A stretch of DNA of 64,000 bases from Amanita rubescens (taxonomy: Eukaryota; Basidiomycota; Agaricomycetes; Agaricales; Amanitaceae). The stretch spans positions 831,866 to 895,865 of the forward strand of contig WION01000010.1 in NCBI GenBank assembly GCA_015039365.1, given 5' to 3'. Shown here one piece after another: positions 43,501 through 54,724 of the stretch. Numbering within the stretch: the first letter of the stretch is position 1; each line of letters starts with the position of its first letter. The position numbers were made by a program, and so were the translations under genes. The notes under the pieces were generated by a model. The model searched no databases, had not been told where the DNA came from, and worked only from the letters and a program-made list of their open reading frames with translations.

Positions 43501-44289
43501 GCTATAAGTATTAAATTCACATCACCCAACATAAGTGCATTACCGTGTCAAGCCTCGGCCCTCGTATACCGCAGACGCCGCCCTCCTCCCATCCAGACAA
43601 ATCATTCTCCTCATCCTCTACTCCTCCTCCCACCTCTTCCGCTTATACACTTCCATCTCACCCATTCCGCCCCCACACTCAACCAACGCCTCGGGACTCC
43701 GATCCAAAAGCGTATCTAACTCTTCCTCGCTCAACACTTGACACTTGCTCTCGTCTCGCGTTCTGCAGGGAAGGTGTAATCTGAAAGAGAATTTTAGTTT
43801 GGGGACGAACGAATCGGAATACGGCAGCCCACTCTTCAACGCTCCCAGCTCTTTTTTTCTCGTCGCGCGCTGCATCATAATTTCACCTCCGTTGTTACAC
43901 GGCGCTCAGGAATGGCAGGTCATCTGGAACTGGAATTAACCTGCAGAAGTACGTTGCATATCATCAGGTTTGTTAGCAGTGGCCAATGAAGAACAAGGGA
44001 ACGCATGCAAAGGAAATCGCAAAGAGTGCTACAGAGAACGTTGATGACGCTCAAAGCCTCGATTATTCCAATTTCCAAGTTACTGTCTACCGCCTCCCCA
44101 AGGGCTCCTCCCGTTTTGATGGTTGACTCGACTTACCATACTTAAGTTGAAAAGAAGGCATCGGATCTGCCACCGCGTCGAAAACATGATAAACAAGCGT
44201 GCCTGAAAACGCCGAATTGACAACCGTGGTAACCAAAGTTAACACAGCTTGAGCCTAACATCCCTCCCCTTCCAACATCCCCCAAATGA

Positions 44290-46130
44290 ATGGGATCCAA
44301 GGACAACATTCCGACTAGCAGTTCGAGCTTGCGGCGCATGCGGCCACACTCAAATAGCGAGGTAGAAACACAACCTATCGGCACAGGACTCTTCCCAGGC
44401 TCTCACGACTTCCAAATCAATAACTCCCAGCTTATTGATTTCAGTCAGAATGTCTATTACCCCAAGGAGGGGACATGTAAATGCCGTTTGCCCTTTTGAT
44501 TCTATAACCACCGTTCTAATTGCGAACCATAGATCTTGAGCACCTTCAAAAGTATATTTCGGAAGGTGCACTTCATGATTCCAAGGCACGTTTTCCTCCA
44601 CCCAGGTGCCATCCCCAAACCCGTGAAGCGGTCTTGGAAATAATCACGGATTGGGTTAACGATCCACACGCGCGACAGCCTATTATATGGTTAAACGGCC
44701 CCGCAGGAGCCGGGAAATCTGCCATTGCCCAGACGATTGCCGGGCGCTGCTCGGGCGAGCAATTAGCAGCTTCGTTTTTCTTTTTAAGAAACAGCTCTGA
44801 CCGAGGTTCCGCAGCTTGTTTATTCACAACTTTGGCCTGGCAACTTGCGCAGAACATACCTAAATTGCTTTCCTACATCCAATCTGCCATCAAGACAGAA
44901 CCTCTCCTTTTCACGAAATCCCTTGATGTCCAGTTCGACCGTCTCGTAGTACAGCCATTACAAGAACTTTTACGTCACGAACCGGACTTCTGTCCACAAA
45001 AGTCTCTCGTCATAATCGACGGTGTAGACGAATGCGTGCCTGATCGAGATCAGATGCTCTTTCTGAGGCTCATTGGCAACGCACTGTCAAAGATACATAT
45101 CCCATTACGTTTCCTTATATGCAGCAGACCAGAACCGCACATTCAAGAAGCGTTTGAATCACAAGTGATGACCACGCTCACCCATTCAGTTTCATTAAAC
45201 GATCAGTTCAAGCCAAATGATGACATTCGAAAATATCTGATCGACGAATTCGCTCGTATCTGTGCGGAACACAAGCTTTTCAAGTTGTCACCTGGATGGC
45301 CACCGGCTAGCACGATCGGCCAGCTAGTCTCGAAATCGTCCGGGCAGTTCATATACGCCTCTACTGTAGTCAAGTTCGTCGACGACATATATGATGATCC
45401 CAGAGAACGACTTGACATTGTATTGAAGACCCATCCAGTTAACTCTGCGTCGCCGTTTGCAGAGTTGGACCAGCTTTATATCCAGATACTTTCGCAACAG
45501 CCAGACATCAGGCTGTTGCGAGATCTGTTCACACTGATTATCGCCTTGCGTTACCCAAAAATCAAATTTGTCTGTCGACGACTTCGGATCAGAGAAGAGC
45601 ACCTCGAGCGCAAGTTACTCAGGCTACGTTCCCTTGTTCATATTTCACACTATGATATCACGACGTATCATCTATCCCTACATGACTTCTTTCTGGACAA
45701 GAAGCGTGCGGGGAAGTACTTTATACATCCCATTCGGGTTACCTTTTTGCGCCTACCAAAAATCATGAGTTCAGCCCGGGGACCCATAATTACGGTGGTC
45801 TCAATGCTTGTGATATCTCCGCAACTTGTCGGGTTTGAGGTTTTTGGCCCATTGACCTATGGAACACCGCGAACTAATCTGCTCGTCTTCCTCGTCCAAT
45901 CTGCCGTGACGGATTATCTTACCGTTTTTAATGGCTTACCCTACTTGATTATGACGTTCTTCTTAACATGGTTCTTAGTAAAAACCCCGGTGATCGACTT
46001 GAGGCACGGCTCCACGCATGTCCTACTCCGCGTCATCCTGCTTTTTACGCGCATCATGACCCTCTATCTCCTTATTGTCAAACTCTTCTTCCCCTCCACG
46101 TCGAGCTTAGGGCTACATACCTTACGGTAA
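44290..46130 (+). CDS. NACHT-domain NTPase copy 6, multi-membrane C-terminus, 594 aa
   Basis: Exons 44290-44476 and 44533-46130, with a 56-nt intron and GTAAAT donor. The start MGSKDNIPTSSSSLRRMRPH is the full-length leader form. FQINNSQLIDFSQNVYYPKE follows, and LEHLQKYISEGALHDS leads into NACHT. P-loop GPAGAGKS, Walker B VIIDGVDECVPD and FLICSRPEPH are intact. After LPKIMSSARGP come about four hydrophobic segments (VVSMLVISPQLVGFEVFGPL; LVFLVQSAVTDYLTVFNGL; LIMTFFLTWFLV; ILLFTRIMTLYLLIVKLFF). It is the duplicated sister of copy 7 and sits in the same flanking context. No frame break was found, so it should be functional. Confidence 0.88.
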
Positions 46131-46322
46131 ATGTAATTTATTTCACTACTTGCCAGAACGATCCAATTCCAATAAATTATCAAAAATAAATAAAGACCGA
46201 CAACAGAGACGGAATAACGAACGAAGTATGATTTGTGCTATGTATGACTGTATGATGGTATATACAAGCAAGCACTCCAAGCGCATGCATGCGTGCTGAT
46301 TTCCAATCCCAAGAAGAACGCC

Positions 46323-46592
46323 TCACACCGCAACCCCAAACTTGGCAGAAATCTGCTCACCGGCGCCTATGAACGCAGGACTGGAAGACCCCCAAAAATA
46401 CATCAAGCACGGGATCGTTGAACGTCCCGCCGGGGAGATACGCCTCCGCTTCGTCTTCTGCCTCTTCATCCTCGTTCGCATGACACATCCAGGCCTTTTC
46501 CTTGACCTCGATGGCGACGGAAGTCGTACCGGCAACGGCGGGCTGAGATTCATGTGGAAGCTCCACACAGATCTTGACCCGCCTCAAGGGAA
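46323..46592 (-). pseudogene. 3' fragment of the F-box/LRR gene
   Basis: The minus-strand translation repeats the C-terminal 90 residues of the gene at 52693-54526: KICVELPHESQPAV, TTSVAIEVKEKAWM, NEDEEAEDEAEAYLPGGTFN, then ISAKFGVAV and a stop. A frameshift lies in the segment after NDPVLD, and the 5' side is cut off at about 46592. It came with the segmental duplication. Confidence 0.85.
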
Positions 46593-46752
46593 CGCGAGAG
46601 ATGTATGTATATTCCGAGCCCTAACTTGTGGAACTTCTCTTATTATCCGACCTGAGCGTTTGAGCACAGGTGGTATTCCGGGTACTGATTAGCCGATAAC
46701 CGAGGCGTGGCTGAACATCAACACTTTCCCGTCCGAAATCACTGAATTTTAG

Positions 46753-47017
46753 GTGCTCAAGCTATCATCGGTCTCAATCAATGAGCCTGCCGCCACCGCT
46801 ATCGCCTAGGATCTTAATAAGAAAGGCCAGTCCCAGGTTTTGGCTGCCGCAGGTGACGGAACGATTTTCGGCCTCAATATCGTCAACGAACCAATGCCTC
46901 GGCAAGTTTACGTTTCTGAAACTTATTCTTAGCTACTTTCTTACTTTACGATAAGACACCTGAAGAAATAAGCGCTATGGTCCTTTCAGAAATGTAGAAA
47001 ATCGTCGAGGCTTACTT
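46753..47017 (+). pseudogene. Scrambled Hsp70 fragment
   Basis: Three + strand blocks match cytosolic or ER Hsp70: INEPAATAIA-stop-DLNKKG near 46780-46828, AGDGTIFGLNIVNEP near 46849-46893, and TPEEISAMVLSEM-stop-KIVEAYL near 46957-47016. In a real Hsp70 the PEEISAMVL block comes before the two NEP blocks, so the order is rearranged and the NEP region is doubled. Stops show it is dead. No intact Hsp70 is in the window. Confidence 0.7.
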
Positions 47018-47791
47018 AGTTAGGGCAAATCACTCGCCTTCTCCCATCGCATCCTACCGCATCACGCTCCTCTGCTCCCACCCGCCTCCCTCCCGGCCCC
47101 CTTGGCTCGGCTAGTCCGTCCAACAACCTATTCAAAGCAACCTGCACTTGCCTTATTCACCGCGCCGCAATCTGGATGAGTTCCTTGGATCATCCGCCGT
47201 CTACGCCAATAATTCAATCAGGATCATTTGGCCAAGCAACGGATGCTGCAATAACCATCCCAAACACGGGATAACTCTTTTCCCCCGCTTGTACAGGGAG
47301 GCTTTACAAGAAGTTCAGGAGGCGGACGAGGGGCCATGTTCGCAGTTGAGCATTCAGTTGAGTGTGTCAGATGGATGGGGATGTTTTTCGGTACGCAGTT
47401 TGACCCTCTTGTAGTTCGTGTCAATGTTGACGAGCCCCCGCGTTCCAGCTGGACAACCTTCCTTTTATCATCAGGGTTCCTGGATTAGGAATTCGTGGCA
47501 TTGACAAGTAAGCTGAGGCTGAACGCCACGGCGCTTGGAGCTCGCCTTCGGTTGCCTCTTCGGCTGAGTCAATTCCAGAGAGATCCGTTATTCCATCACT
47601 GAGTGCGGGGGTGCCTCCGAGACTAGGCGTTGGATCAGCTACTGGGTCTACGTCGTCTTCTCCCAGGCATGGACTTTCGCACTTAGAGCAACCTTCCCTA
47701 CCTTACCAACCACCCCAACCCTCCCAACACCAGCAGCATTGTTCAGAGAGCTAATCCCCTGGCGGCTCGCTACCATCGCCCTCGTCACCTG
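47018..47791. other. No intact gene; possible relic pieces
   Basis: Frames at 47148-47414 (+) and 47224-47424 (-) overlap and neither has a motif. Composition is host-like. The region lies between two relics and is probably decayed too. Confidence 0.4.
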
Positions 47792-48423
47792 TTACAATTT
47801 CTCTGTGCCTCCGTCGATGATTCCTCTAAAAACACCTACCGTACCGGTACCACCTTCCGCGACGCCTGCCATGCCCATTGCTGTTCCCGTTCCCGTGCCA
47901 GCGCCAACCTTAGGGTTAAGTTTGGCGCTTGGGACCTCCACAACAAGACGAATACGCTCTTGGGTGGCGGTACCTGCTGGCCTTAAACATTGCATAGACT
48001 CGCTACATTCTGTCTATTCGCCGCGACATGCTGGCTCACCTTTGGGCCTTGGTAGAGCAAGAGGGAGAGAATCATCATTTTCACGCTCCTCACCTCATTA
48101 TCCACGATACCGGATCAGCCGGGGCGGAGGAAGCGGTATTTGAGCAGCTTTTCACATCGATATACGACTTCGGGGTCGGTTTGGAGTTCCACTGGGGTGG
48201 TTGCGCCAGGAGATTCGTCGACTGGGTCGGCTACTCCGGTTGTTGTATCACCTGCGCTTGGGTCGCCGTTGGATGGGTCGGGGACCAAGGAAGGGAGAGG
48301 GATGCCTAGTTCAGGCCCTGGTGAAGCAGGGAAGTCTAGATCTAGGGTGCGCTTCTTTTGCTCGTCGGTGAGGGTAAGGGAGCTGACGAATGCACTTGGA
48401 GTGATTTAGACCGAGTCGTCATT
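47792..48423 (-). pseudogene. Decayed unknown gene, Pro/Thr-rich
   Basis: The minus strand reads SLTLTDEQKKRTLDLDFPAS, PELGIPLPSLVPDPSNGDPS and TDPEVVYRCEKLLKYRFLRP, then a stop near 48115. A Gly/Thr-rich piece (VGAGTGTGTAMGMAG) follows in another frame at 47995-47792. The clear coding bias with an internal break suggests a dead gene. The family is not recognised. Confidence 0.4.
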
Positions 48424-48680
48424 CCTTGGGAAGAGGATGGAAGACAATGATATTTCGTTGGAGAAATCCAATTGGGTGGAAGGTGGGAGATGTCTGCACA
48501 TGAAAGAGAAGGAAATAGTAATGGGGAGTGGTGACCGACGTAAGCGGGGGAACTTAAAGGCACGCAGGGGAAAGGTCCAAGGGAGAACTCTAGACACTTT
48601 CAGTAGTTGAATAGCGTCGAAAACAACACATGAGGTTGAAACACAACCTATCAGGCCCATCACTGCCTCGTACGCGCAGC

Positions 48681-49709
48681 ATGTCCGAGTCGTCATCAGA
48701 TATCAATCCTGAATGGAAACTCATAACGATTGGCAGGGGCAGCCTCGCCCTTGTCTCCATACTGTCAGGCCGCCCGGTGGCCTTTAAACATGTCATCTTT
48801 CCTAGTCGTACTCCAGAACTCAAAGCTGAGTTTGAAACACACTGCTCGCTGTACAACTCTTGCAATACCGATTCATTCTTCGAGATTCCACATCCACATG
48901 CATACTATGACCCAAATATCCCCACCAGCTTCGTTTCCCCAAATCGTTTCCCCAAATCGAAGGGTCGAAGGCCAGCCCGCCGCCCTTTAGTCGCGGAAAA
49001 GGATTTCAAAGCCTTAAATTTGGACAACGCCGCGTACGCAATGGATCAGGTTTTACCTCTTCCTATATCTACAGCACTCATAATCCGCAAGTTGTTCTAT
49101 CCTCCTGGCCAGGAAATGGCACCACCTCCTTCGCTCTGTCGACTTTATTTTGGCAAAGTAATTGAGACCAAGGCTCTTCCAAGTGGCCGTCCGAGCCGTT
49201 TTTTCAACTCTGCCAACTTTCCCCTAGATGTATCAAGGTATAGCCAGATGACGGAAGTTGCACACGTTGACGATTACCCTAACGTGGATGAAATTGCACA
49301 CGGCATGGGAGAGATGTTAGGTCTTCTACACTGGCGTGCTGGATATGATGGTCGTGACATTGAGTTCATTATGGGTGGGGCGTCATTCAGTGGCATAGCA
49401 ATGAATGTCATTGACTTTAATCAGGTAAGTTGTGACAAGTTTGCTTATGTTCAGCTTACCACCTCCTTTCCTTAGATGCGTGCCTGGTCGAGGAAGAAGG
49501 AGGATGTACATCAGCTTGTCGAAAGTTTCTTTACCAACGATCCATATTATCCTCGTCCTCGCCCTGAAGACCCGCTTTATCAAAAGTTCTGTGCTGGTTA
49601 TATGGACGCGTGTCCAAAGAACTCTGATGAGGCTATTCAACTTGCCCAGGACTTTCTCCGCACAATCGAAGCGGAGCAGGGTCGACGTGATTCCATCGTA
49701 CGAGTCTAG
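48681..49709 (+). CDS. DUF3669-type protein, 325 aa
   Basis: Exons 48681-49424 and 49476-49709 with a 51-nt intron. The ATG at 48630 is also in frame, but its first 17 codons lie in a remnant of a NACHT leader, so I prefer 48681 (MSESSSDINPEWKLITIGRG). The body has SGRPVAFKHVIFPSRTPELK, then LPLPISTALIIRKLFYPPGQ and YFGKVIETKALPSGRPSRFF. The conserved core is EIAHGMGEMLGLLHWRAGYD followed by MNVIDFNQ across the intron, as in fungal DUF3669 proteins, whose kinase-like fold and function are unsettled. The second exon is helical (EDVHQLVESFFTNDPYYPRP). No membrane segment is visible. The family call is from memory of its HWRAG/DFN pattern. Confidence 0.7.
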
Positions 49710-49991
49710 TCCTACCCCCACTTACTGAATTCAAGTTGTAACAACTATCGTCGTTTACAGACCTAATCGATTGACATTATGCACTACAGAATATCGCCTT
49801 TGGTGTTCACGTTATCCAACAGCCACGTTCGTCCTCAACGACGGATTCGGACGCGGCGGCGGGACTGACTGACGTGTAGATAGAGCGATGGTTGGTCCGG
49901 GAGGACCAGGACGACTCAACATGTGAACCAGACTCCTTCCCAGTCTCGTCGTGGACGAGCGACATTATTGAATACTCCTTCGATGATAGTA

Positions 49992-52985
49992 TCAGCTATA
50001 TTAAATTCACATTACCCAACATCCTCGCAAGTGCATTCTGATCCGCCCTTTGGAGCCTTGTGTACCGCAGACGCCGCCCTCCTCCCACCCAGACCCTCAT
50101 CCTCCTCCGCTTATACACTTCCATCTCACCACATACTCCGACCCAAAAGCGTATCCGCTCAACACTTGACACTTGCTCTCGTCTCGCATTTTTGCAGAGA
50201 AGGTATAACCTTTACCCGCCTGAAAGAGAATCTTAGTTTGAGGACGAACGAATCGGGGGACACCCCAGGTGATGACCAACGCTACTTTTTTTTCTGGTCA
50301 CGCACTGTATCATAACCTTCACTTCCATTGTTGCAATGCGCTCAGGAATGGCAGGTCATCTGGAACTGGAATTGACCTGCAGAAGTACGTTGCACATCAT
50401 CAAGTTTGTTAGCAATCGCCAATGAAGAATCGCATTCCCCAAAGTTTTGGTGCTTGACTTACCAGAAGTTGAAAAGAAGGCATCGGATTTGCCACCGCGT
50501 CGAAAACATGATAAACAAGCGTGCCTGAAAATGTCGAATTGACAACCGTGGTAACCAAAGTCAACACAGCTTGAGCCTAACATCTCTCCCCTTCCAACAT
50601 CCCCCAAATGAATGGGATCCAAGGACAACATTCCGACTGGCAGTTCGAGCTTGCGGTGCATGCGGCCACACTCAGATAGCGAGGTAGAAACACAACCTAT
50701 CGGCACAGGACTCTTCCCAGGCTCTCACGACTTCCAAATCAACAACTCCCAGCTTATTGATTTCAGTCAGAATGTCTATTACCCCAAGGAGGGGACATGT
50801 AAATGCCGTTTGCCCTTTTGATTCTATGATCACCGTTCTAATTGCGAACCATAGATCTTGAGCACCTTCAAAAGCATATTTCGGAAGGTGCACTTCATGA
50901 TTCCCTGGCACGATTTCCTCCACCCAGGTGCCATCCCCAAACCCGTGAAAAAGTCTTGAAAACAATTACAGATTGGGTTAAGAATCCACACGCGCACGAG
51001 CGTATTATGTGGTTAAACGGCCCCGCAGGAGCCGGGAAATCTGCCATTGCCCAAACGATTTCAGGGCACTACTCGGGCGAGCAACTGGCAGCGTCTTTTT
51101 TCTTTCTTAGAAACAGCTCGGATCGAGGTGCTGCGACGCGTTTATTCACGACGTTGGCCTGGCAACTTGCGCAGAACATACCTGAACTACTCTCCTACAT
51201 TGAATCGGCCATCAAGACAGAACCTCTCTTTTACACCAAATCCCTTGATATCCATTTCGAGCGTCTCATAATACAGCCATTCCAAAAACTTTTACGTGAC
51301 AAACCAGATTTCTGTCCACAAAAGTCGCTCGTCGTAATCGATGGTGTAGACGAATGCGCGCCTGATCGAGACCAGACGCTCTTTCTGAGGCTCATCGGCA
51401 ATGGATTCTCAGAGATACCAATCCCACTACGTTTCCTGATATGCAGCAGACCGGAAGCCCACATTCAAGCAGCGTTTGAATCGGAAGTCATGGCCGGGAT
51501 CGCCCATTCAGTTTCATTAAACGAACAGTTCAAGCCAGATGATGACACTCGAAGATATATGAAGGACGAATTCGCTCGTATCCGTACTGAACACAAGTTG
51601 TCACCTGGATGGCCACCAAGTACGGTGATTGAACAGCTAGTCTCGAAATCGTCAGGGCAGTTCATATACGCCTCTACTGTGGTCAAGTTCGTCGACGACA
51701 TATATGATGATCCCAGAGAACGACTTGACATTGTATTGAAGACCCATCCAGTTAACTCTGCGTCACCATTTGCAGCGTTAGACCAGCTTTATATCCAGAT
51801 ACTTTCGCAACAGCCAAACATCAGGCTGTTGCGAGATCTATTCACGCTGATTATCGCTTTGCGTAACCCAGAAATCAAATTCGTACGTCGACGACTTCGG
51901 ATCAAAGAAGAGGAACTCGAGCGCAAGTTACTCAGGCTACGTTCGCTTGTTTGCACTTCACACCGTGATATCACGACGTATCATCTATCCCTACACGACT
52001 TCTTTCTCGACAAGAAGCGTGCGGGGAAGTACTTTATACATCCCATTCGGGTTACCTTTGTGCGACTACCAAAAATCATGAGTTCGGCACGGGAACCCAT
52101 AATTGGGCTGCTTTCGGTAATGCTCAGGATATATTCGGAAGTTATACTCGAGTCTTGGGCCATTGCCACATTGGTCTATGGAATAGAGCCAAAGCGGAGG
52201 ACTACTAGTCTTCCCGTTAGGCTGGGAATTCTGCTCTTCCTCCTCATCCAATCTGCCCTGATGAATTACTTTGCCTTTGTTAATGGCTTACCTGCTTATT
52301 TCGTTATGATCTTCTCCTTACTCTTTTCTGGACTTTACATAGAAAGGACCTATGGAACGTTCGAATCGAGGCGGCGGAACTTGAAGCCTCCCCTACAGTA
52401 CGTCATCCTGCTTTCCCCGCACATTACCGCCCTCTGTCTCCTTATTTACCAACTTGTCTGCCCCCCACGTTGAGCTTGGGGCTATATACCTTGCCGTAAA
52501 TGTAATCTATTTCACTGCTTGCCAGAACGATCCAATCCAATAAATTATCAAAAATAAATAAAGATCGACAACAGAGACGGAGTAACGAACGAAGTATGAT
52601 CTGTGCTATGTATGACCGTTTGATGGTATGTACAAGCAAGCACTCCAAGCGTGCTTGCATGCGTGCCGATTTCCAACCCCAAGAATAATACCTCACACCG
52701 CAACCCCAAACTTGGCAGAAATCTGCTCACCGGCGCCTCTGAACGCAGGACTGGAAGACCCCCAATATGCATCGAATACGGGATCGTTGAACGTCCCGCC
52801 AGGGAGATACGCCTCCGCTTCGTCGTCTGCCTCTTCATCCTCGTCCGCATCGCACATCCGGGCCTTTTCCTTGACCTCGATGGCGACGAACGTGGTGCCG
52901 GCAACGACCGCCTCGACTCTTTCTGCAACGGCAGGCTGAGATCCGTGTGGAAGCTCCATACAGATCTTGATTTGCCTCAAAGGCG
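49992..52985. repeat. Segmental duplication, copy B (3.0 kb)
   Basis: Partner of 43497-46592. On this side the F-box/LRR gene continues intact beyond the end of similarity, so copy B is the original context and copy A the derived one. Compared with A it lacks stretches near 50100 and 50440. Confidence 0.85.
50612..52473 (+). CDS. NACHT-domain NTPase copy 7, multi-membrane C-terminus, 601 aa
   Basis: Exons 50612-50798 and 50855-52473, with the same leader and intron as copy 6. P-loop GPAGAGKS, Walker B VVIDGVDECAPD and FLICSRPEAHIQA are present. Here the sister motif FVCRRLRI reads FVRRRLRI and the NACHT-proximal ARICAEHK reads ARIRTEHK, so substitutions accumulate in the arm after the NTPase. 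The C-terminus has about four hydrophobic segments (GILLFLLIQSALMNYFAFV; LPAYFVMIFSLLFSGLYI; YVILLSPHITALCLLIYQLV) after the LPKIMSSAREP block. No stop or frameshift was found. It lies tail to tail with the F-box/LRR gene, 219 bp away. Confidence 0.88.
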
Positions 52986-54526
52986 ATGTCTTCCGAGTCC
53001 GTCCCTCCGCCAAACGCTTCGTCATCTCGAACCAACTAGGTACGTCGTTCAACGGAGATGAAGACGACGAACAACAAGCTGCACCCGTTTTGACAGAGAG
53101 AGTTTCCAACTCTGGACACGGATACCGACCATCCTGCTCGTCCTCCGGTATCAGCGCCGAAAGCACCGTCTCCACACCCACATCTTCCGCCTTGAGTTTC
53201 CTTAACCGCGTCGCGCCATCCAACACCGTCCTAAGCGTATCCCGATCAATCGATTGCTTGCCAAGTTTAACGTTGCGCAAGGTGAGTTCCTCGACTTGCA
53301 AGCTACCCTCCTCCACCTCTCCCTTCCCTTTACACAAACACGCAAGGACGCGGTTCCCATCCACGTCATTGACTTCCCCAGGGTGCGCCACGTCTTCCAA
53401 CACCATCTCTTTCACGCTCGGCGTCCAAATCGAATCGAAAACCGCTCTAGCCTCCCTTAACGACCGGTAACCAACCGCGAGCTTTCGTAATTTCCCAAGA
53501 CGGACTTTGTCCTTTCCGCTTGTGTTTCCTCCTTCCGGCGATGATGGTTCTTCCGGAATAGGCCCAGACCCGCTGACACTCAACACTTCCAATCCCGGGC
53601 TAGCGCTCAACAAACGACGAAAATCGCAACGAGAAGGCCGGACTTGGAGCGAATGCGAAGCAAGAGAGAGTGACTTCAGTCCTCCAACTTGGCTAGTTTC
53701 CATGGCGTCTGCCAGAGCCGGCCAATCGAGATGAACGCCTTTGAGGGTGAGATGTTTCAACCTCGGCACCACGTTCGTCGTCGTCGTCTTTGGTTGTTGT
53801 GAACACTGTGAACCTGCACCCACACACGCCTTCTTCTTTCGTCTGAGAAATGCCGGTTTGGCCAATTGACGAGGCCGAAACTCGGGGCTGAAACTGACAA
53901 AATCGTTGCACCGCATCAAAGTGAGAGATTCGAGGAGAGGCGCGCCGAGGGTGGTGATGGAGGGATTGATCATGTTGAGTGCGATGAACATGGGGGCCCA
54001 AGTGTCGGTGAAGATGGTGAGAGAGTGCCATCGACGGAGGTGAGGGATGAGGAGGGAAAGCGCGCTGTTGATGAGGGCTGGAGCGACGATGGGGTTGAAG
54101 GTGCTGCCCGGGTCTACCGGCATGATTCTGTGGGACTAAGGTTGAGACAAAAATGGCTGGATAGTTTTACGTTGACACTAACTCTGGTTCCGTAAAGTCC
54201 CATTCATCGTCTCTCGCGTCGATGAGGATATCGAGAGGACATTTTCTCGACAAGGCGAGACAAGTACGGATATGGGTCGTATCGATCGCGATTCTGCGAT
54301 TGAAGGCGGGTTTGGAGACGAGAAGCTCTTGGGTGACGCAGATCCTCGTCCAGAGTCTGGGAGTGTTGCGAGCTACGTCTCGCCAGTGTTTGGATACGCT
54401 AGAGAGGATGAGTGGGGTCTTGACTGTGGCCGAACAAAAGGGAGCGGCTGGGTTTGCCACATTGTCAGGCTCAGCGGAGAAAAGGAAGATGTAGGAGAGG
54501 AGCTCGACCGGGAGCTTTGGGAACAT
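52693..54526 (-). CDS. F-box protein with leucine-rich repeats, 592 aa
   Basis: Exons 54183-54526 and 52693-54127, with a 55-nt intron. The first residues FPKLPVELLSYIFLFSAEPD and LSSVSKHWRDVARNTPRLWT are a typical fungal F-box, the Skp1-binding part of an SCF ubiquitin ligase substrate receptor. Leucine-rich repeats follow (LRRWHSLTIFTDTWAPMFIA; LGAPLLESLTLMRCNDFVSF; VPRLKHLTLKGVHLDWPALA; LRKLAVGYRSLREARAVFDS; ELTLRNVKLGKQ). The C-terminus has a strongly acidic stretch (DADEDEEADDEAEAY) and ends ISAKFGVAV. The substrate is unknown. It borders the NACHT array and donated the fragment at 46323-46592. Confidence 0.88.
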
Positions 54527-54724
54527 GATTTGGCGGTCGGAGAGCCAGAATGGCTGGTATTAAAAAGGAACCCAGAATCGAGAACAAAAAAGAAGAAAAT
54601 AAACTAAAGGAGAGAGAACATTGCAGATGAAAAAACAATAACTTGGCTCTTTGGCTCTTTAAGCTTTATTGTTACGTCCACAAAGGCAAACCTATATCAG
54701 GCAACTCCTCCGGCCCAATCATTA

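Larger units (their letters stand above)
43497..46592. repeat. Segmental duplication, copy A (3.1 kb)
   Basis: Similar throughout to 49992-52985. The match starts at TCAGCTAT-x-TATTAAATTCACAT on the left. It covers the promoter region, NACHT copy 6, its 3' region and a piece of the F-box/LRR gene, and ends within a codon near 46592. Small indels distinguish the copies. Confidence 0.85.
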
